Notes: generated from the sequence alone by a model not told the origin. Positions 43,538 through 53,119 are shown, counted from the stretch's first letter. The stretch is 57,752 nt of DNA from Calditrichota bacterium (GCA_018644935.1 JABGPL010000021.1:1-57752), one strand, 5' to 3'. A program made the numbers and translations.

Positions 43538-45447
43538 ATGCGAAGACAAATAGATAGCATTAAATGCATTCTGAGGATTCTTATCGTCGCAATCATTTGT
43601 ATAGTTTCGACGTCACATGCGGTAATTTTTCAGTATGCCTATAAGGGAGATTACGAAAACTACCGTTCGCGCTTTAATGCTTCCGTTTTCCAGAGTGCAT
43701 TCAGGGAGTCACTGTTTCTTAACATCGATGGCTGCGCAGCGACAACACTCCAAAATGGTAGCGTACTCTTGCTCATCGTCGACGGTTCACTCGGTTCAAT
43801 TGTCTATACCGTTATTGATCCGGATCTAACAAATGATCCCGAAATATGCGGTTTTGGCAATTACCACGGCAAGGAAGCCGGCTCATTTGCCATTATAACA
43901 GACATAGCTGCAGATAAATGGGGAAACATTGCCGTTTCGGAATCCAATGTCGAGGTGGCATATGGTCAGGCTCCAGATGACCGCATTCAGATATTCCGGT
44001 ATGTCAACGGTGAGGTGATTTGGCAAAGGATTATTACGGATATTGGCCTGAGTGACCCGACCGGAATCTGCATCGGAGAAATGAGCAATAGCAATAGTGA
44101 CCGAGACAATTTATTGTTCATAACGGATGCTCGTAATAATCGGGTCGTGGTGACGGATTTAACCGGAAATGTTATGGGAACTTACTTCGAGGAAACGGAC
44201 GAAGGTGCACTCCTGTACCCAAATGACGTGGAATGGCAGCCTGATGCAGCACAAAACTCCGAGATTGTATATGTGATCGATACTGGAAATAAAAGGATTG
44301 CCAAGTTGCAGGGAGCATTGGATAATCTTCAATACCAGTATCAAGCTTTATCTTCCTTACTAATCCCGAACTGACGAGAATTAGTCTTGATCAATTCGGA
44401 CAACTATTTGTATTGGATGGGAACAATGCAAGAATCTGCAAATATCTTGATACCCAAACCGACTTTGAATTGCTGACTCATACACCGGGTTTTGGAACCG
44501 GAAGTGCAGGACTTCTTAAGTACCCTACAGGTATTGCAATGGCAAAAGGCTTTCCGCATATCATCGCAACGGAACTGTATACCGAGAATACAGGAGTCGT
44601 AATGTTTATTAACGACCTTGTCATATACATTGAAGATGTTGATAATGAAATGATTGACCCGTCAATAGCAGAAACTTCGACTATTGAATACATGCTATCT
44701 GAGTACACTGTGGATCATGCTGTGGAGATTTTTGACAGCCAGAAATTACTCGTAAGGACCTTAATTGATGTAGCAGGTCCGGTCATTTCCGGAAAACAAT
44801 CAGTAGTTTGGGATGGCAGGAGTGATCAGGGTCAAATACTGCCAGAAGGTGCCTATACGGTGCAAATATCAGGACAGGATCCTTACAATGTACCGGGAGC
44901 AAAGGATATTTACACCACAACTGTAGGAAAAATCAAGATCGAAATACGTCCGCAAACGGTATATATCACCGAAAACACTCAGTGGGACGAAACTCACATA
45001 ATTTACAGGGATTTGGTGATTAATCCGGATGTTACATTGACTCTGGCATCTGGAACTACGCTTGATTGTAGAAAAAACTCTTCGATAACAGTATTGGGAA
45101 CACTCCTATCTAACGGCACTGAAGAGTATCCAAATTTCATTGGGAAAGTATTTGGATATATTGGACCAGCTTATGCCCCTCCGGATAATGAGTACTGGCA
45201 GGGCATAAAGATACTTTCAACAACTCCAAATTCAAGCCATTTAAATTATACACTCATAAGCGGTGGTCAAACGGGTCTTTACGTTTCTCACACAAGTTCT
45301 ATGCCTACACAGATAGAGCTCAATAACGTAACAATAAAGCATTGCAAATTTGGATTGTATCGTCAGAATGCGTTTGGTATGGATTGTAATTCTGTTAGAA
45401 TTGATGAATGTGAAACGCGAATCTATCCTACGAAACAGAATAGATAA
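43538..45447 (+). pseudogene. Exported NHL-repeat/FlgD-like protein gene broken by a frameshift
   Basis: The first part (43538-44374) has a signal peptide (LRILIVAIICIVSTSHA) and NHL or propeller repeats (IAADKWGNIAVSE, DPTGICIGEM, NEIVYVIDTGNKRI-like). Near 44330-44345 the reading frame changes by one base: the other frame continues FLTNPELTRISLDQFGQLFV and VLDGNNARICKYL, an obvious continuation of the same repeat. The second part holds a FlgD-type Ig segment (VVWDGRSDQGQILPEGAYTV) and a short beta-helix end, and stops without a sorting tail. A one-base deletion, an assembly error or programmed slippage would each fit. The product of the intact gene would be about 630 residues. Function unknown. 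Confidence 0.75.
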
Positions 45448-45541
45448 AAAATTTGATTATGCAAAAGAACAACTCTGCTGGACTCCAGCGCAAGGCCGGA
45501 GAGACGAAGCCGAAACAACATGAAAGGCAAATGAGAAAACC

Positions 45542-45994
45542 ATGACAATGCAACCAATACAAATCACCACCTACAACAACCAAACCCACCGTGCCCAGGT
45601 AATCTCCCTCTGGCAAAAGGTTTTCAGTTACGAAGCTGAACACAATGAACCAAACCTTGTAATCGACAAAAAATGTGTGGTTGATGATGGGTTGTTTTTT
45701 GTGGCAGTTCGGGATGATGTTGTTGTGGGGACTATCATGGCGGGGTATGATGGGCATCGGGGGTGGATTTATGCTATGGCTGTTGCTCCGGAGCTTCAGA
45801 AAGGGGGGATTGGGTCTGCGCTATTGGAGTTTGCTGAGAAAGAGCTCGCTCTGCGGGGGTGTATGAAGATTAATCTCCAGATTATGGAGGGTAATGAAGG
45901 GGTGCAGCGGTTTTATGAGGCAAATGGGTATTTGGCGGAGAAGAGGGTCAGTATGGGGAAGAGGGTGGGGGATGTGTCAGGTGGGGGCAGTTGA
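45542..45994 (+). CDS. GNAT acetyltransferase, YpeA-like
   Basis: This 150-residue GNAT N-acetyltransferase has VVGTIMAGYDGHRGWIYAMA forming strands 3-4 and the acetyl-CoA loop LQKGGIGSALLEFAEKEL (the usual R/Q-x-x-G-x-G/A). MEGNEGVQRFYEANGYL ends the fold. The GYDGHRG motif is typical of YpeA, a small acetyltransferase of uncertain substrate. The last residues (SGGGS) run into an intergenic hairpin, so the original stop may have been moved by repeat insertion. The strong G bias of the wobble positions in the middle differs from its neighbours and may point to transfer. Confidence 0.85.
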   Translation: MTMQPIQITTYNNQTHRAQVISLWQKVFSYEAEHNEPNLVIDKKCVVDDGLFFVAVRDDVVVGTIMAGYDGHRGWIYAMAVAPELQKGGIGSALLEFAEKELALRGCMKINLQIMEGNEGVQRFYEANGYLAEKRVSMGKRVGDVSGGGS

Positions 45995-46014
45995 CACCAC
46001 AGCAATTGAGGTAA

Positions 46015-46073
46015 CTGGCAGACGAGGGCGTCTTCCAGCCCACTAGTGTCAGGTGAGGACACCCTGACACCAC
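46015..46073. repeat. Two intergenic hairpins with AGGG/AGGA apex
   Basis: CTGGCAGACG-AGGG-CGTCTTCCAG and GTGTCAGGTG-AGGA-CACCCTGACACC lie back to back after the GNAT gene. They share the apex type of the hairpins at 21619 and 38358 although their stems differ. Confidence 0.65.
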
Positions 46074-46090
46074 TTGCAACCCCAACGCAT

Positions 46091-46387
46091 TCACATCGAA
46101 GCGGCAGACTCCTCAGACAATGTGATCCAGGAATTCTTCATCTTTGCTGGTATCAGTATCCGGTTTTTCATAAATTTTCCTGTTCTAGGATCAAAAGGGA
46201 GTCCTTCTCCAGCAGCTATCAGCTCAGCTACACGGTCAGGAGGCATGTTCAACACCAAGTCACCCTTATAAAACATGGCAAACATTTTAGTACTAACCTT
46301 CATGCCTTGAGCACCACGTCCTGAGTTGACGATCACCTCTTCAACTCCTGAGAAATGTTCTTTAATTTCGGCGTATGGATCAGACAT
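46091..46387 (-). CDS. TfoX N-terminal domain protein
   Basis: A 98-residue cytoplasmic protein starting at ATG after GAGGGCGAA. The pattern KVSTKMFAMFYKGDLVLNMP, then RVAELIAAGEGLPFDP and a closing Trp/Thr helix, fits the TfoX_N/MmcQ-like fold. Members are small proteins of unclear biochemical role, often taken for competence-linked or DNA-related regulators only by name. It is monocistronic between two clusters of intergenic hairpins. Confidence 0.75.
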   Translation of the reverse strand: MSDPYAEIKEHFSGVEEVIVNSGRGAQGMKVSTKMFAMFYKGDLVLNMPPDRVAELIAAGEGLPFDPRTGKFMKNRILIPAKMKNSWITLSEESAASM

Positions 46388-46454
46388 TTCGCCCTCTGTG
46401 TTCGTGAATGTTCGACCTACCGGGTTTGGTTGTTGTCAACCTCCAAATTTGCGG

Positions 46455-46494
46455 AATCCCGCTGGTGCGGGATTGACAAGCAGGAATGCTTGTC
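46455..46494. repeat. Two adjacent perfect intergenic hairpins
   Basis: AATCCCGC-TGGT-GCGGGATT (46455-46474) is followed directly by GACAAGCA-GGAA-TGCTTGTC (46475-46494). A partial copy of the second unit (CAGGAATGCTTATCC) follows around 46517. They lie between the ClpX-like gene's end and the TfoX_N gene's start. Confidence 0.75.
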
Positions 46495-46530
46495 CTACCA
46501 ATTTCAAACGGTCGAACAGGAATGCTTATC

Positions 46531-48030
46531 CTACGGTTTTTGGCTTTTCTGATAGCTTGCTTTGACTAATTTATCGAGATATTCCTGCGGGTTGTTCAGT
46601 ACTTTGGCTGTGACGGAAAAGGTGTCTTTTTCTGCGAGTTTAAGACCATAGTCGTAGTTCTGAAGAGAGTTATTTAGGAAATCTCCCAGGCTAAGGTCTT
46701 GCTCTAAAGCAAGTTCTTCAGCCTTTTTTCGAGCACTGGGGGAAAACTGAAGTTTTATTCCAGTCTTTTCAGTGAATAATAACTCAAAGCTCTCAAATGC
46801 GTCATCTTTTGCAATTTTAATCAGATAACCTTCCGGGTCATTACATAGTTCCTCGTTAACGAGAAGATGTTTTACAGTCGTTGATGGCAGACCTCTTTCA
46901 AAAGGTAACAGCAGCTTTTCAGCAACGCTGACCAAGCCACGGGCACCGGTTTTAAATGGGACAGCACGCCTTGCAATTATTCGCAGAGCATCATCATCGA
47001 ATGACAGCTTGATTCCGTAGGCAGCGAAATCACGCTTTTTGCTTTGAATAACCGCACTTTTTGGGTTATTCAATATTTTATAGAGTCCGTCTTCATCGAG
47101 CTCATTTAGGGTTGTGACTATCGGAATTCTTCCTACAAATTCCGATTCAAAACCAAATGACATCAAATCTTCCGCGTTAAGGTGATCCAACAGGAACTCA
47201 ACGTCTGCTCTGGACGTCATTGTTTCTCCTGTAAAACCAACGCCACCCTTTTTCATCCGTTTCGATATTATCGGTGGCAGTTCAAGAAATGCTCCTGACA
47301 TCACGAACAGGATGTTGCGGGTATTGACTTTTTTGCGTGCAGCTTTCCCTGTGCGCTGAGTTTCAATTACCGCTTCCATCTGGCTGGCGAGATCATGGGC
47401 GACTTTCATATCGACTTCGGTCTCCTCCATTAACTTCAGAAGGTTGCGCTGAACTCCACTTCTAGACACATCCGGTCCGTGAGGCGAACCACTGGAGGCA
47501 ATTTTATCAATCTCATCGATGTATATAATGCCATATTCCGCGAGTGGAATATCACCTCCGGATTGATGGACTAATTCTCTGACCAGATCCTCAACATCAC
47601 CACCGACATACCCGGTCTCGGAGAATTTGGTGGCATCGCCCTTTACAAATGGCACATTCAATTTATTGGCAATAAGTTTGATCAGATATGTTTTTCCGAC
47701 ACCCGTTGGTCCGATCAGCAGCATATTCGATTTTACATGGCCAAGAATTCTTGGGAGATCTGGGTGATCTCTTTCTAGATGCATTCGGTGGAAGTGAGTG
47801 CATATTTTAGTCGCGATGACATTTATTGCTTCCCGCTGCCCGACAAGGTATTCTTTTAAATGATCAATTAGTTCATTTGGCTTAATATCAAACTGAATAT
47901 TGTCGATAGATGGATCTTTAGTTTTTTCACCGGGAGGCGTTCCAACTTCGTCTGGATCAGGAATTGATTTATCCCACAGCAGTTCAGCCATTCTCTCATC
48001 CATTTTATACTTTGATCGATCTTTGTCCAT
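46531..48030 (-). CDS. ClpX-like AAA+ unfoldase lacking the zinc-binding domain
   Basis: This 499-residue protein has the ClpX order: EYLVGQREAINVIATKIC, P-loop GPTGVGKTYL near residue 107, pore loop TGYVGGDVEDLV, Walker B IIYIDEIDKIA, the RSGVQRNLLKLMEET helix and sensor 2 TGARGLVSVAE. The N-terminal zinc ribbon of canonical ClpX is absent; instead there is a charged 60-residue lead. A long C-terminal extension (about 400-499) is also not typical. It may be a specialised unfoldase, or a ClpX paralogue that uses another adaptor system. Whether it docks to ClpP is uncertain: no clear IGF-type loop was identified. The rhomboid gene lies 48 bases upstream in the same direction, so the two may be co-transcribed. 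Confidence 0.85.
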   Translation of the reverse strand: MDKDRSKYKMDERMAELLWDKSIPDPDEVGTPPGEKTKDPSIDNIQFDIKPNELIDHLKEYLVGQREAINVIATKICTHFHRMHLERDHPDLPRILGHVKSNMLLIGPTGVGKTYLIKLIANKLNVPFVKGDATKFSETGYVGGDVEDLVRELVHQSGGDIPLAEYGIIYIDEIDKIASSGSPHGPDVSRSGVQRNLLKLMEETEVDMKVAHDLASQMEAVIETQRTGKAARKKVNTRNILFVMSGAFLELPPIISKRMKKGGVGFTGETMTSRADVEFLLDHLNAEDLMSFGFESEFVGRIPIVTTLNELDEDGLYKILNNPKSAVIQSKKRDFAAYGIKLSFDDDALRIIARRAVPFKTGARGLVSVAEKLLLPFERGLPSTTVKHLLVNEELCNDPEGYLIKIAKDDAFESFELLFTEKTGIKLQFSPSARKKAEELALEQDLSLGDFLNNSLQNYDYGLKLAEKDTFSVTAKVLNNPQEYLDKLVKASYQKSQKP

Positions 48031-48078
48031 GATGTATTATCCGGGATAAATTGTTCTTTGTCGTTGTCAGGTTTTTAG

Positions 48079-48897
48079 TTAAAACTGGCTGTTCTCTTTA
48101 CGATTAAGGAGTTCACTCGCCTTTTTTAAACGGTGTACTTCCCGCGTGGTGAGTTTATTCATGCCCACTTCGTTAATCTTATCAAGTAAGTCATCAACTT
48201 CCTGTCTGAGTTGCTCGTCCGATTCCTGTTCTTTCTGTACTACAGTTTGCTTATGCTTGACCTGGTAGGATTTAATTTTCCTCCCCAGTAGACGGGCAAA
48301 ATCCTTACGTTTTAAGTATATCACGCCGATTACCATCCCGCCGAGATGCACTATATGAGCAATTCCGTCGCCTGAGTTGCCAAATGAAGACATCAAAGAC
48401 AGAAATCCAAAGATTAACACAACATATTTTGCCCGAATCGGGATTAAGAACGATATATAGATACGGGTATCGGGAAACAAGATTCCGTATGCAGCAAGCA
48501 GACCGTACATAGATCCGGAAGCCCCGATAATGGGAGTTGGCATTGATGGAGTCAGGAAACAGTTTGAGAGTCCGGCTCCAATTCCGGTCAAGAAATAGAA
48601 TCGAATAAATTCCTTTTTTCCCCAAGCTGATTCGAGAACACTTCCAAACATCCACAGCATGAGCATATTGAACAAAATATGCATCAAACCAGCATGCATG
48701 AACATGTATGTAAGAGGCTGCCAGACAGCACCTCGCCAGAAATTGGCGGGTACCAAACCAAACATACTGTTAACTATGGCTGGATTAAAAAATCCCTGAA
48801 GCAGAAAAACTATCCCATTTGCGATTAGTAGACCTTTTACCGCAGGAGGAAGATTTCCAGGACCGCCGGGTCCGCCTATGTTGTATCTGTAATTCAT
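48079..48897 (-). CDS. Rhomboid-family intramembrane serine protease
   Basis: Start set at ATG 48897 (MNYRYNIGG); a GTG two codons earlier is possible. Six or more helices with the catalytic motif IGASGSMYGLLAAYG (Ser) and IAHIVHLGGMVIG (His) show an active rhomboid, and the HAGLMHILFNMLMLWMFG motif is typical. The C-terminal tail (about 205-272) is a charged, coiled-coil-like segment (LRQEVDDLLDKINEVG, REVHRLKKASELL) seen in Bacteroidota-type rhomboids. It cleaves membrane helices; the substrate is unknown. It is followed by the ClpX-like gene. Confidence 0.9.
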   Translation of the reverse strand: MNYRYNIGGPGGPGNLPPAVKGLLIANGIVFLLQGFFNPAIVNSMFGLVPANFWRGAVWQPLTYMFMHAGLMHILFNMLMLWMFGSVLESAWGKKEFIRFYFLTGIGAGLSNCFLTPSMPTPIIGASGSMYGLLAAYGILFPDTRIYISFLIPIRAKYVVLIFGFLSLMSSFGNSGDGIAHIVHLGGMVIGVIYLKRKDFARLLGRKIKSYQVKHKQTVVQKEQESDEQLRQEVDDLLDKINEVGMNKLTTREVHRLKKASELLNRKENSQF

Positions 48898-48967
48898 GCC
48901 CACCAGTAAATACGATCTTAATCAACAATCAACGCTTGAATATGGTATTATAATATAATACGTAGCG

Positions 48968-49003
48968 AAAAAAAAGAAACGATCTTCTTTAAAGATCGTT
49001 TCT
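48968..49003 (-). terminator. Terminator of the agmatinase-like gene
   Basis: AGAAACGATCTT at 48975-48986 pairs perfectly with AAGATCGTTTCT at 48992-49003. On the minus strand the hairpin is followed by a run of eight T. Confidence 0.9.
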
Positions 49004-49039
49004 TAAAGTACTTTGAAAGCTGTTTTGTTCCCCATTGGC

Positions 49040-49879
49040 TTATTTCATCAAGACCAGCATCAGTTCTCTCACTGCAGATGCTGCAATGACAGCAGAAATT
49101 CCTGTTGAATCATGTTCAGGGGCTAATCCCACAACATCAAAACCTACCACATTCAGAAAATTAAGTCCTCTGGCAGTTTTTATGAAATCTCGCCAGGTGA
49201 AACCGTTAGGTTTTGGTTTTCCAACCCCTGGAACAAGGGATGGATCGAAAACGCTCATATCAAAGGTCACGTAAAGTGGTACATCCTTGGGAATAGCACG
49301 AACCACTGAATTAACATCAATGCCAGTGCTGTCCATCGAAATTGGCAATTCTACTTTTGCCTCAATCAATTCTTCTCGAGTTCCAGATCGAATTCCAAGT
49401 CTGTATATTCTGCTTGCAGGGAGAATCTCAGAAATCCTCTTCATTGTAGTTAAATGGCAGAGTTTTTCGTCATCTAACTCCTCACGTAAGCATGCATGAG
49501 CATCAACTTGCAAAACTGCAAGGTCGGGAAATTTCTTCAGCATAGAGGCAACAACACCATAACTGATAGTGCGGTCTCCTCCAAAGATAACAGTTTTGAG
49601 ATTGAGTTCCAGCGCATTCGAAACCCTTTCATCAACCTGTTTCAGCATTTCGCCTGGTTGACTTGATGTTTCAATATCACCCCAGTCAAGGTAGTCTCGA
49701 CCCAGTAGATCCATATCGAGAAAAGTACTGAAGGTTTCTAAACTGTAGGATGCTCCACGTATCGCCTGGGGGCCATGTTTTGCCCCTGACCGATATGCTG
49801 TTATTCCGTCGTACGGAATACCGATTAGTGCTGCCTCACCGCGATCCCCTTCGGGCAAGGCTGCCAAATATCGCTTCAT
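49040..49879 (-). CDS. Agmatinase/ureohydrolase family protein with degenerate metal site
   Basis: The 279-residue protein follows the arginase-fold family through its length (IGIPYDGITAYRSGAKHGPQAIR, then the central strand order), but the metal ligands are altered. Motif GGDHS reads GGDRTIS (His lost). DAHxD reads DAHACLREE (second Asp lost). SxDxDxxDP reads TFDMSVFDP (middle Asp lost). At least three of six usual manganese ligands are therefore missing, and urea-forming activity is unlikely. It is monocistronic with its own terminator. A regulatory or non-catalytic binding role, or a different chemistry, is possible. GDxTGIS-like ending EHDSTGISAVIAAS is well conserved. Confidence 0.85.
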   Translation of the reverse strand: MKRYLAALPEGDRGEAALIGIPYDGITAYRSGAKHGPQAIRGASYSLETFSTFLDMDLLGRDYLDWGDIETSSQPGEMLKQVDERVSNALELNLKTVIFGGDRTISYGVVASMLKKFPDLAVLQVDAHACLREELDDEKLCHLTTMKRISEILPASRIYRLGIRSGTREELIEAKVELPISMDSTGIDVNSVVRAIPKDVPLYVTFDMSVFDPSLVPGVGKPKPNGFTWRDFIKTARGLNFLNVVGFDVVGLAPEHDSTGISAVIAASAVRELMLVLMK

Positions 49880-50239
49880 ACGTTTAACCTGTTACGACCA
49901 TCAGAATGTTGCGGATTGACCATGAATTTAAGCCATGATTAAGATTATAATACTTTAAAACTCAAAATGGTGTGTTTTATCTCACGTTGCAAAACTAATA
50001 TAAAAAAAATTACCTTTTGAAGAGAAGGGTTGAAGCTCTAAATAGGAGGTATATATTAAAACAAAACAATTCGTTGACTCATCTGTGTATGATAGTTAGA
50101 TTACATTTATGACATAGTGAAAGTTAATTGGCTGGTTTAAGGACGATTTCTGAGCAAGAATGTCACTCAGGGGTGTTCATAGTTCATTGTTTTTCGTTTC
50201 TCTGGAAGCATTATAGTTAAACTGCTTAAAATATCATTA
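49880..50239. other. Intergenic region with an orphan ribosome binding site
   Basis: This AT-rich gap lies between divergent genes and must hold their promoters. AGGAGG at 50044-50049 stands six bases before ATT AAA ACA, opening a 14-codon frame that ends at TAG 50097-50099. There is no ATG. No other structure was seen. Confidence 0.4.
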
Positions 50240-53119
50240 ATGTTGTTATTGTTACTGGGATTTCCATTGGTTCAGGGAATTTGTGCGAGTGGTAACATAG
50301 AAGCCCGGTCTAACAAGCCATCCACAATTTGGATAGATCCGATTGATATCAACAATAACTCTTCAATAGAAGAGTTATTGTTGATGACGGGATATCAGAG
50401 TGAAATTCTGAGTGGTAATCTCCGGTTGATTAGAAAAACTCATTTTGCCACCGGTTTGGTGGTGAAGTATGGTCAATATTTGTCTGGATTGCGAGTTATT
50501 GGGGGTGGGGTAACTATTCGGTGTGATGTCAATGAGTTGCCGGTTTCTGTTTACAGTACTCTTTCCAACCTGAATATTGAAAAACCATCTCACTTCAGTT
50601 TTAATGCAGAAAGAGCAATTGAAACAGCTTCAGAGTCAATCAATTTCAATTTTTTACGGTCTGAGATTGCAGTTGATCGAGTTATTCTCCCCCATAATAA
50701 TGAACTTAAACATTGCTGGCGAGTAAAAATCCCCTCAAAACAACCCACCCACGATTGGGAGATTTTTGTAGATGGTGAAAGTGGGGACATTCTGCTGTCA
50801 GAAGACAGGCTTCTCAGGTTTGATGGAGTTGGATCTGTTTTTATGCCGGATCCTATGACAGCTCTGCATGATACCACATTGCGTGATGAAGAAGATGATG
50901 CGGATGCGATTCCAGAAGAGGCTTATGTTAATGTGGAAATTAGAGATGTGGATCAAAATGAAAATAATCAGTTCAATCTGACTGGACCATATGTGGATAC
51001 AAGCCCGTCGGAGACTCGAGCATATGAGGATGAGCTGAGTTTTATTTATAGTCGAGCAGATGACAGGTTTGAAGAGGTAATGGCATATTTTCATATTGAT
51101 CATCAGGCGAGATATATTTCTTCGCTGGGATTTGAAGATCTTCCTCCTTCACCAATATTGGTTGATGCTAACCGATTGGATGAGGATATTTCTTTTTATA
51201 GCCCTTTTACGGGTATCCTTACAACCGGTACAGGTGGTATAGATGACGCTGAAGACGCTGACGTGCTGATCCACGAGTATTCTCATGCCATTGTGTATCT
51301 GTTGACTGATGGATGGCGTGGAGGTGAGACTGCTGTCCTAAGTGAAGGAATCTGTGATTATTTTGCAGGTGAATACAGCCTCAATATTGACCCTGATTTC
51401 CAACCCTACAAACTATATAATTGGGATGGTCACAATGACCTCTGGGATGGGAGAATATTGAATTCTGACCTGACATATCCCGAAATCGAGAACCTCGATT
51501 CACACATTGCCGGTCAGATGTGGTCATCATTGTTGATTGAGGTACTAGAGTCATCTGAAAACAGGGACATGTTTAATACTATTGTAATTGATCATATTAG
51601 TGCTCTGGGAGACAGTGCAACAATATATGATGCAGCTGAATCGCTTTTGCATTCGGACCTGGTTATTAATAATGCAGTCTTCAGAAGATTTATTGTTCAA
51701 GCATGTGAATCTCGTCGCATTACCATCTCTGGAGAATTTAGTCCGAGAATAGTTCATACCGAACTTTTAGACTCAGAAGAAATCAATTCTGCACATGTTG
51801 CAAGGGTTGAGATATCTTCAGAGTTTCCTCTCGATCCGGATAGACTCTGGTTGATATTCGGATTTGCAAATGAGATACCCGACACGTTAAATCTCCAACG
51901 GGAAAACGTGAATGAAGATATTTACCGAGCGGAGATTCCCGCTCCGGGTATTGAAACGAATGTTTATTATTATTTTGTAGCAACGGACACTGCTGGTGTA
52001 TTCACAACTCTACCAGCAGGAGCACCACTGACATCATTCAGGTTCCGAATTGGTGCTGACAGGCAACCTCCGGCGATACTATCTTCAGATTCGCTGGAGA
52101 ATACGGTGTTCGGTGAACATTCTGCTAATTTTAAGGCGAGAGTTATTGATAATCTGGGTATTCGTGAAGTCTCACTGGTTTTGTTTAACTTACACCAGCA
52201 ACCTCTCGATCAGTTCACTTTAGAACCATTGCGCGAGGAACCGGGGTGTTACATGAGTGCGATTCACTGGAGTTTTGATGGCAGACCTGCATTGCTGTAT
52301 CAAGTCAATGCAATTGACAATTCTAGATCCCGAAATATGTCGCATGGTGCCATGACATCCTTTAGTTTAAATGAAGAAGCCGTTTTTGATGGTTTTGAAC
52401 ACGAATCTTCGAGATGGCAGTTGTCTGGTTGGGGCAGGGATAACGGTGCAGCTCTAAGCGGAATCTGGGGACTATCAGATCGAGAATCTCAAGATATTGA
52501 AACACCACGTGAAGCAATTGCAGTAATTGATGAGAGTTGGGATCTTTCCTCTTTCGGAAGATTTAAGGTTTTCTTCTGGGAGAAACACGTACTGAATAGA
52601 GATGATGGTGAAGTGGGATTTTGTGAAATATCCAGTGATGATGGGGAGTCATGGTCTGAACTGTTGCAGATAACTGGAACCCAATTCTGGTGGATTCGTC
52701 ACGAATTGGATCTCGATGAATATACGGGTCCTAACCATCCACCAGTTCAAATTCGGTGGCGAAGTTATATCCCTGAGGGAGCTCATCCGGGTGAGGGATG
52801 GCATATTGATAACATTTTTATCTCCACAGACAACATTGTAGGTATAGGGCAAAATGACCGACCCTCTGTTGGATCTCAAATTTTGTCCGAACCTTATCCC
52901 AATCCCACAAATGGAAAGTTTAACCTATCCTATCAATTATTGCTGCCGGGTCAGATCAAAATATTTGACATCAATGGCAGGAACATCATCAATATGCCTC
53001 TCCACAGTAGCTTGGGAAGAGTTTCTTTGAATATGGATAAATATGTAAGTGGTTCATATTTCATAACCCTCGAAAATGATGATACTATTCTCAGAAAACA
53101 GTTGATTCTGATTAAGTAG
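50240..53119 (+). CDS. Secreted zinc metallopeptidase (HEYSH) with sorting tail
   Basis: After the hydrophobic lead (MLLLLLGFPLVQGICAS) comes an FTP/thermolysin-type propeptide (FATGLVVKYGQYLSGLRVIG; HCWRVKIPSKQPTHDWEIFVDG). The peptidase domain holds HEYSH at residues 345-349 and the third zinc ligand in LSEGICDYFAG (Glu 369), as in M36/M4-like gluzincins. Beta domains follow (residues about 520-870), then a sorting tail with YPNPTNG from about 884. It should degrade extracellular protein or process surface proteins after its propeptide is removed. The signal peptide lacks its usual positive N-region at the ATG; upstream codons in the same frame (KLLKIS) would supply it, so a non-ATG start near 50210-50222 is possible. 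Confidence 0.88.
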   Translation: MLLLLLGFPLVQGICASGNIEARSNKPSTIWIDPIDINNNSSIEELLLMTGYQSEILSGNLRLIRKTHFATGLVVKYGQYLSGLRVIGGGVTIRCDVNELPVSVYSTLSNLNIEKPSHFSFNAERAIETASESINFNFLRSEIAVDRVILPHNNELKHCWRVKIPSKQPTHDWEIFVDGESGDILLSEDRLLRFDGVGSVFMPDPMTALHDTTLRDEEDDADAIPEEAYVNVEIRDVDQNENNQFNLTGPYVDTSPSETRAYEDELSFIYSRADDRFEEVMAYFHIDHQARYISSLGFEDLPPSPILVDANRLDEDISFYSPFTGILTTGTGGIDDAEDADVLIHEYSHAIVYLLTDGWRGGETAVLSEGICDYFAGEYSLNIDPDFQPYKLYNWDGHNDLWDGRILNSDLTYPEIENLDSHIAGQMWSSLLIEVLESSENRDMFNTIVIDHISALGDSATIYDAAESLLHSDLVINNAVFRRFIVQACESRRITISGEFSPRIVHTELLDSEEINSAHVARVEISSEFPLDPDRLWLIFGFANEIPDTLNLQRENVNEDIYRAEIPAPGIETNVYYYFVATDTAGVFTTLPAGAPLTSFRFRIGADRQPPAILSSDSLENTVFGEHSANFKARVIDNLGIREVSLVLFNLHQQPLDQFTLEPLREEPGCYMSAIHWSFDGRPALLYQVNAIDNSRSRNMSHGAMTSFSLNEEAVFDGFEHESSRWQLSGWGRDNGAALSGIWGLSDRESQDIETPREAIAVIDESWDLSSFGRFKVFFWEKHVLNRDDGEVGFCEISSDDGESWSELLQITGTQFWWIRHELDLDEYTGPNHPPVQIRWRSYIPEGAHPGEGWHIDNIFISTDNIVGIGQNDRPSVGSQILSEPYPNPTNGKFNLSYQLLLPGQIKIFDINGRNIINMPLHSSLGRVSLNMDKYVSGSYFITLENDDTILRKQLILIK

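Noticed and set aside
44374-44376. Sec read-through at the end of the NHL gene's first frame
   Set aside because: Continuing the same frame past this TGA gives unrelated sequence, whereas a one-base shift restores the repeat, so a frameshift explains it better.
45542-45994. Sec at the TGA ending the GNAT gene
   Set aside because: Codons after TGA lie in a dispersed hairpin with no protein similarity and the GNAT fold is already complete.
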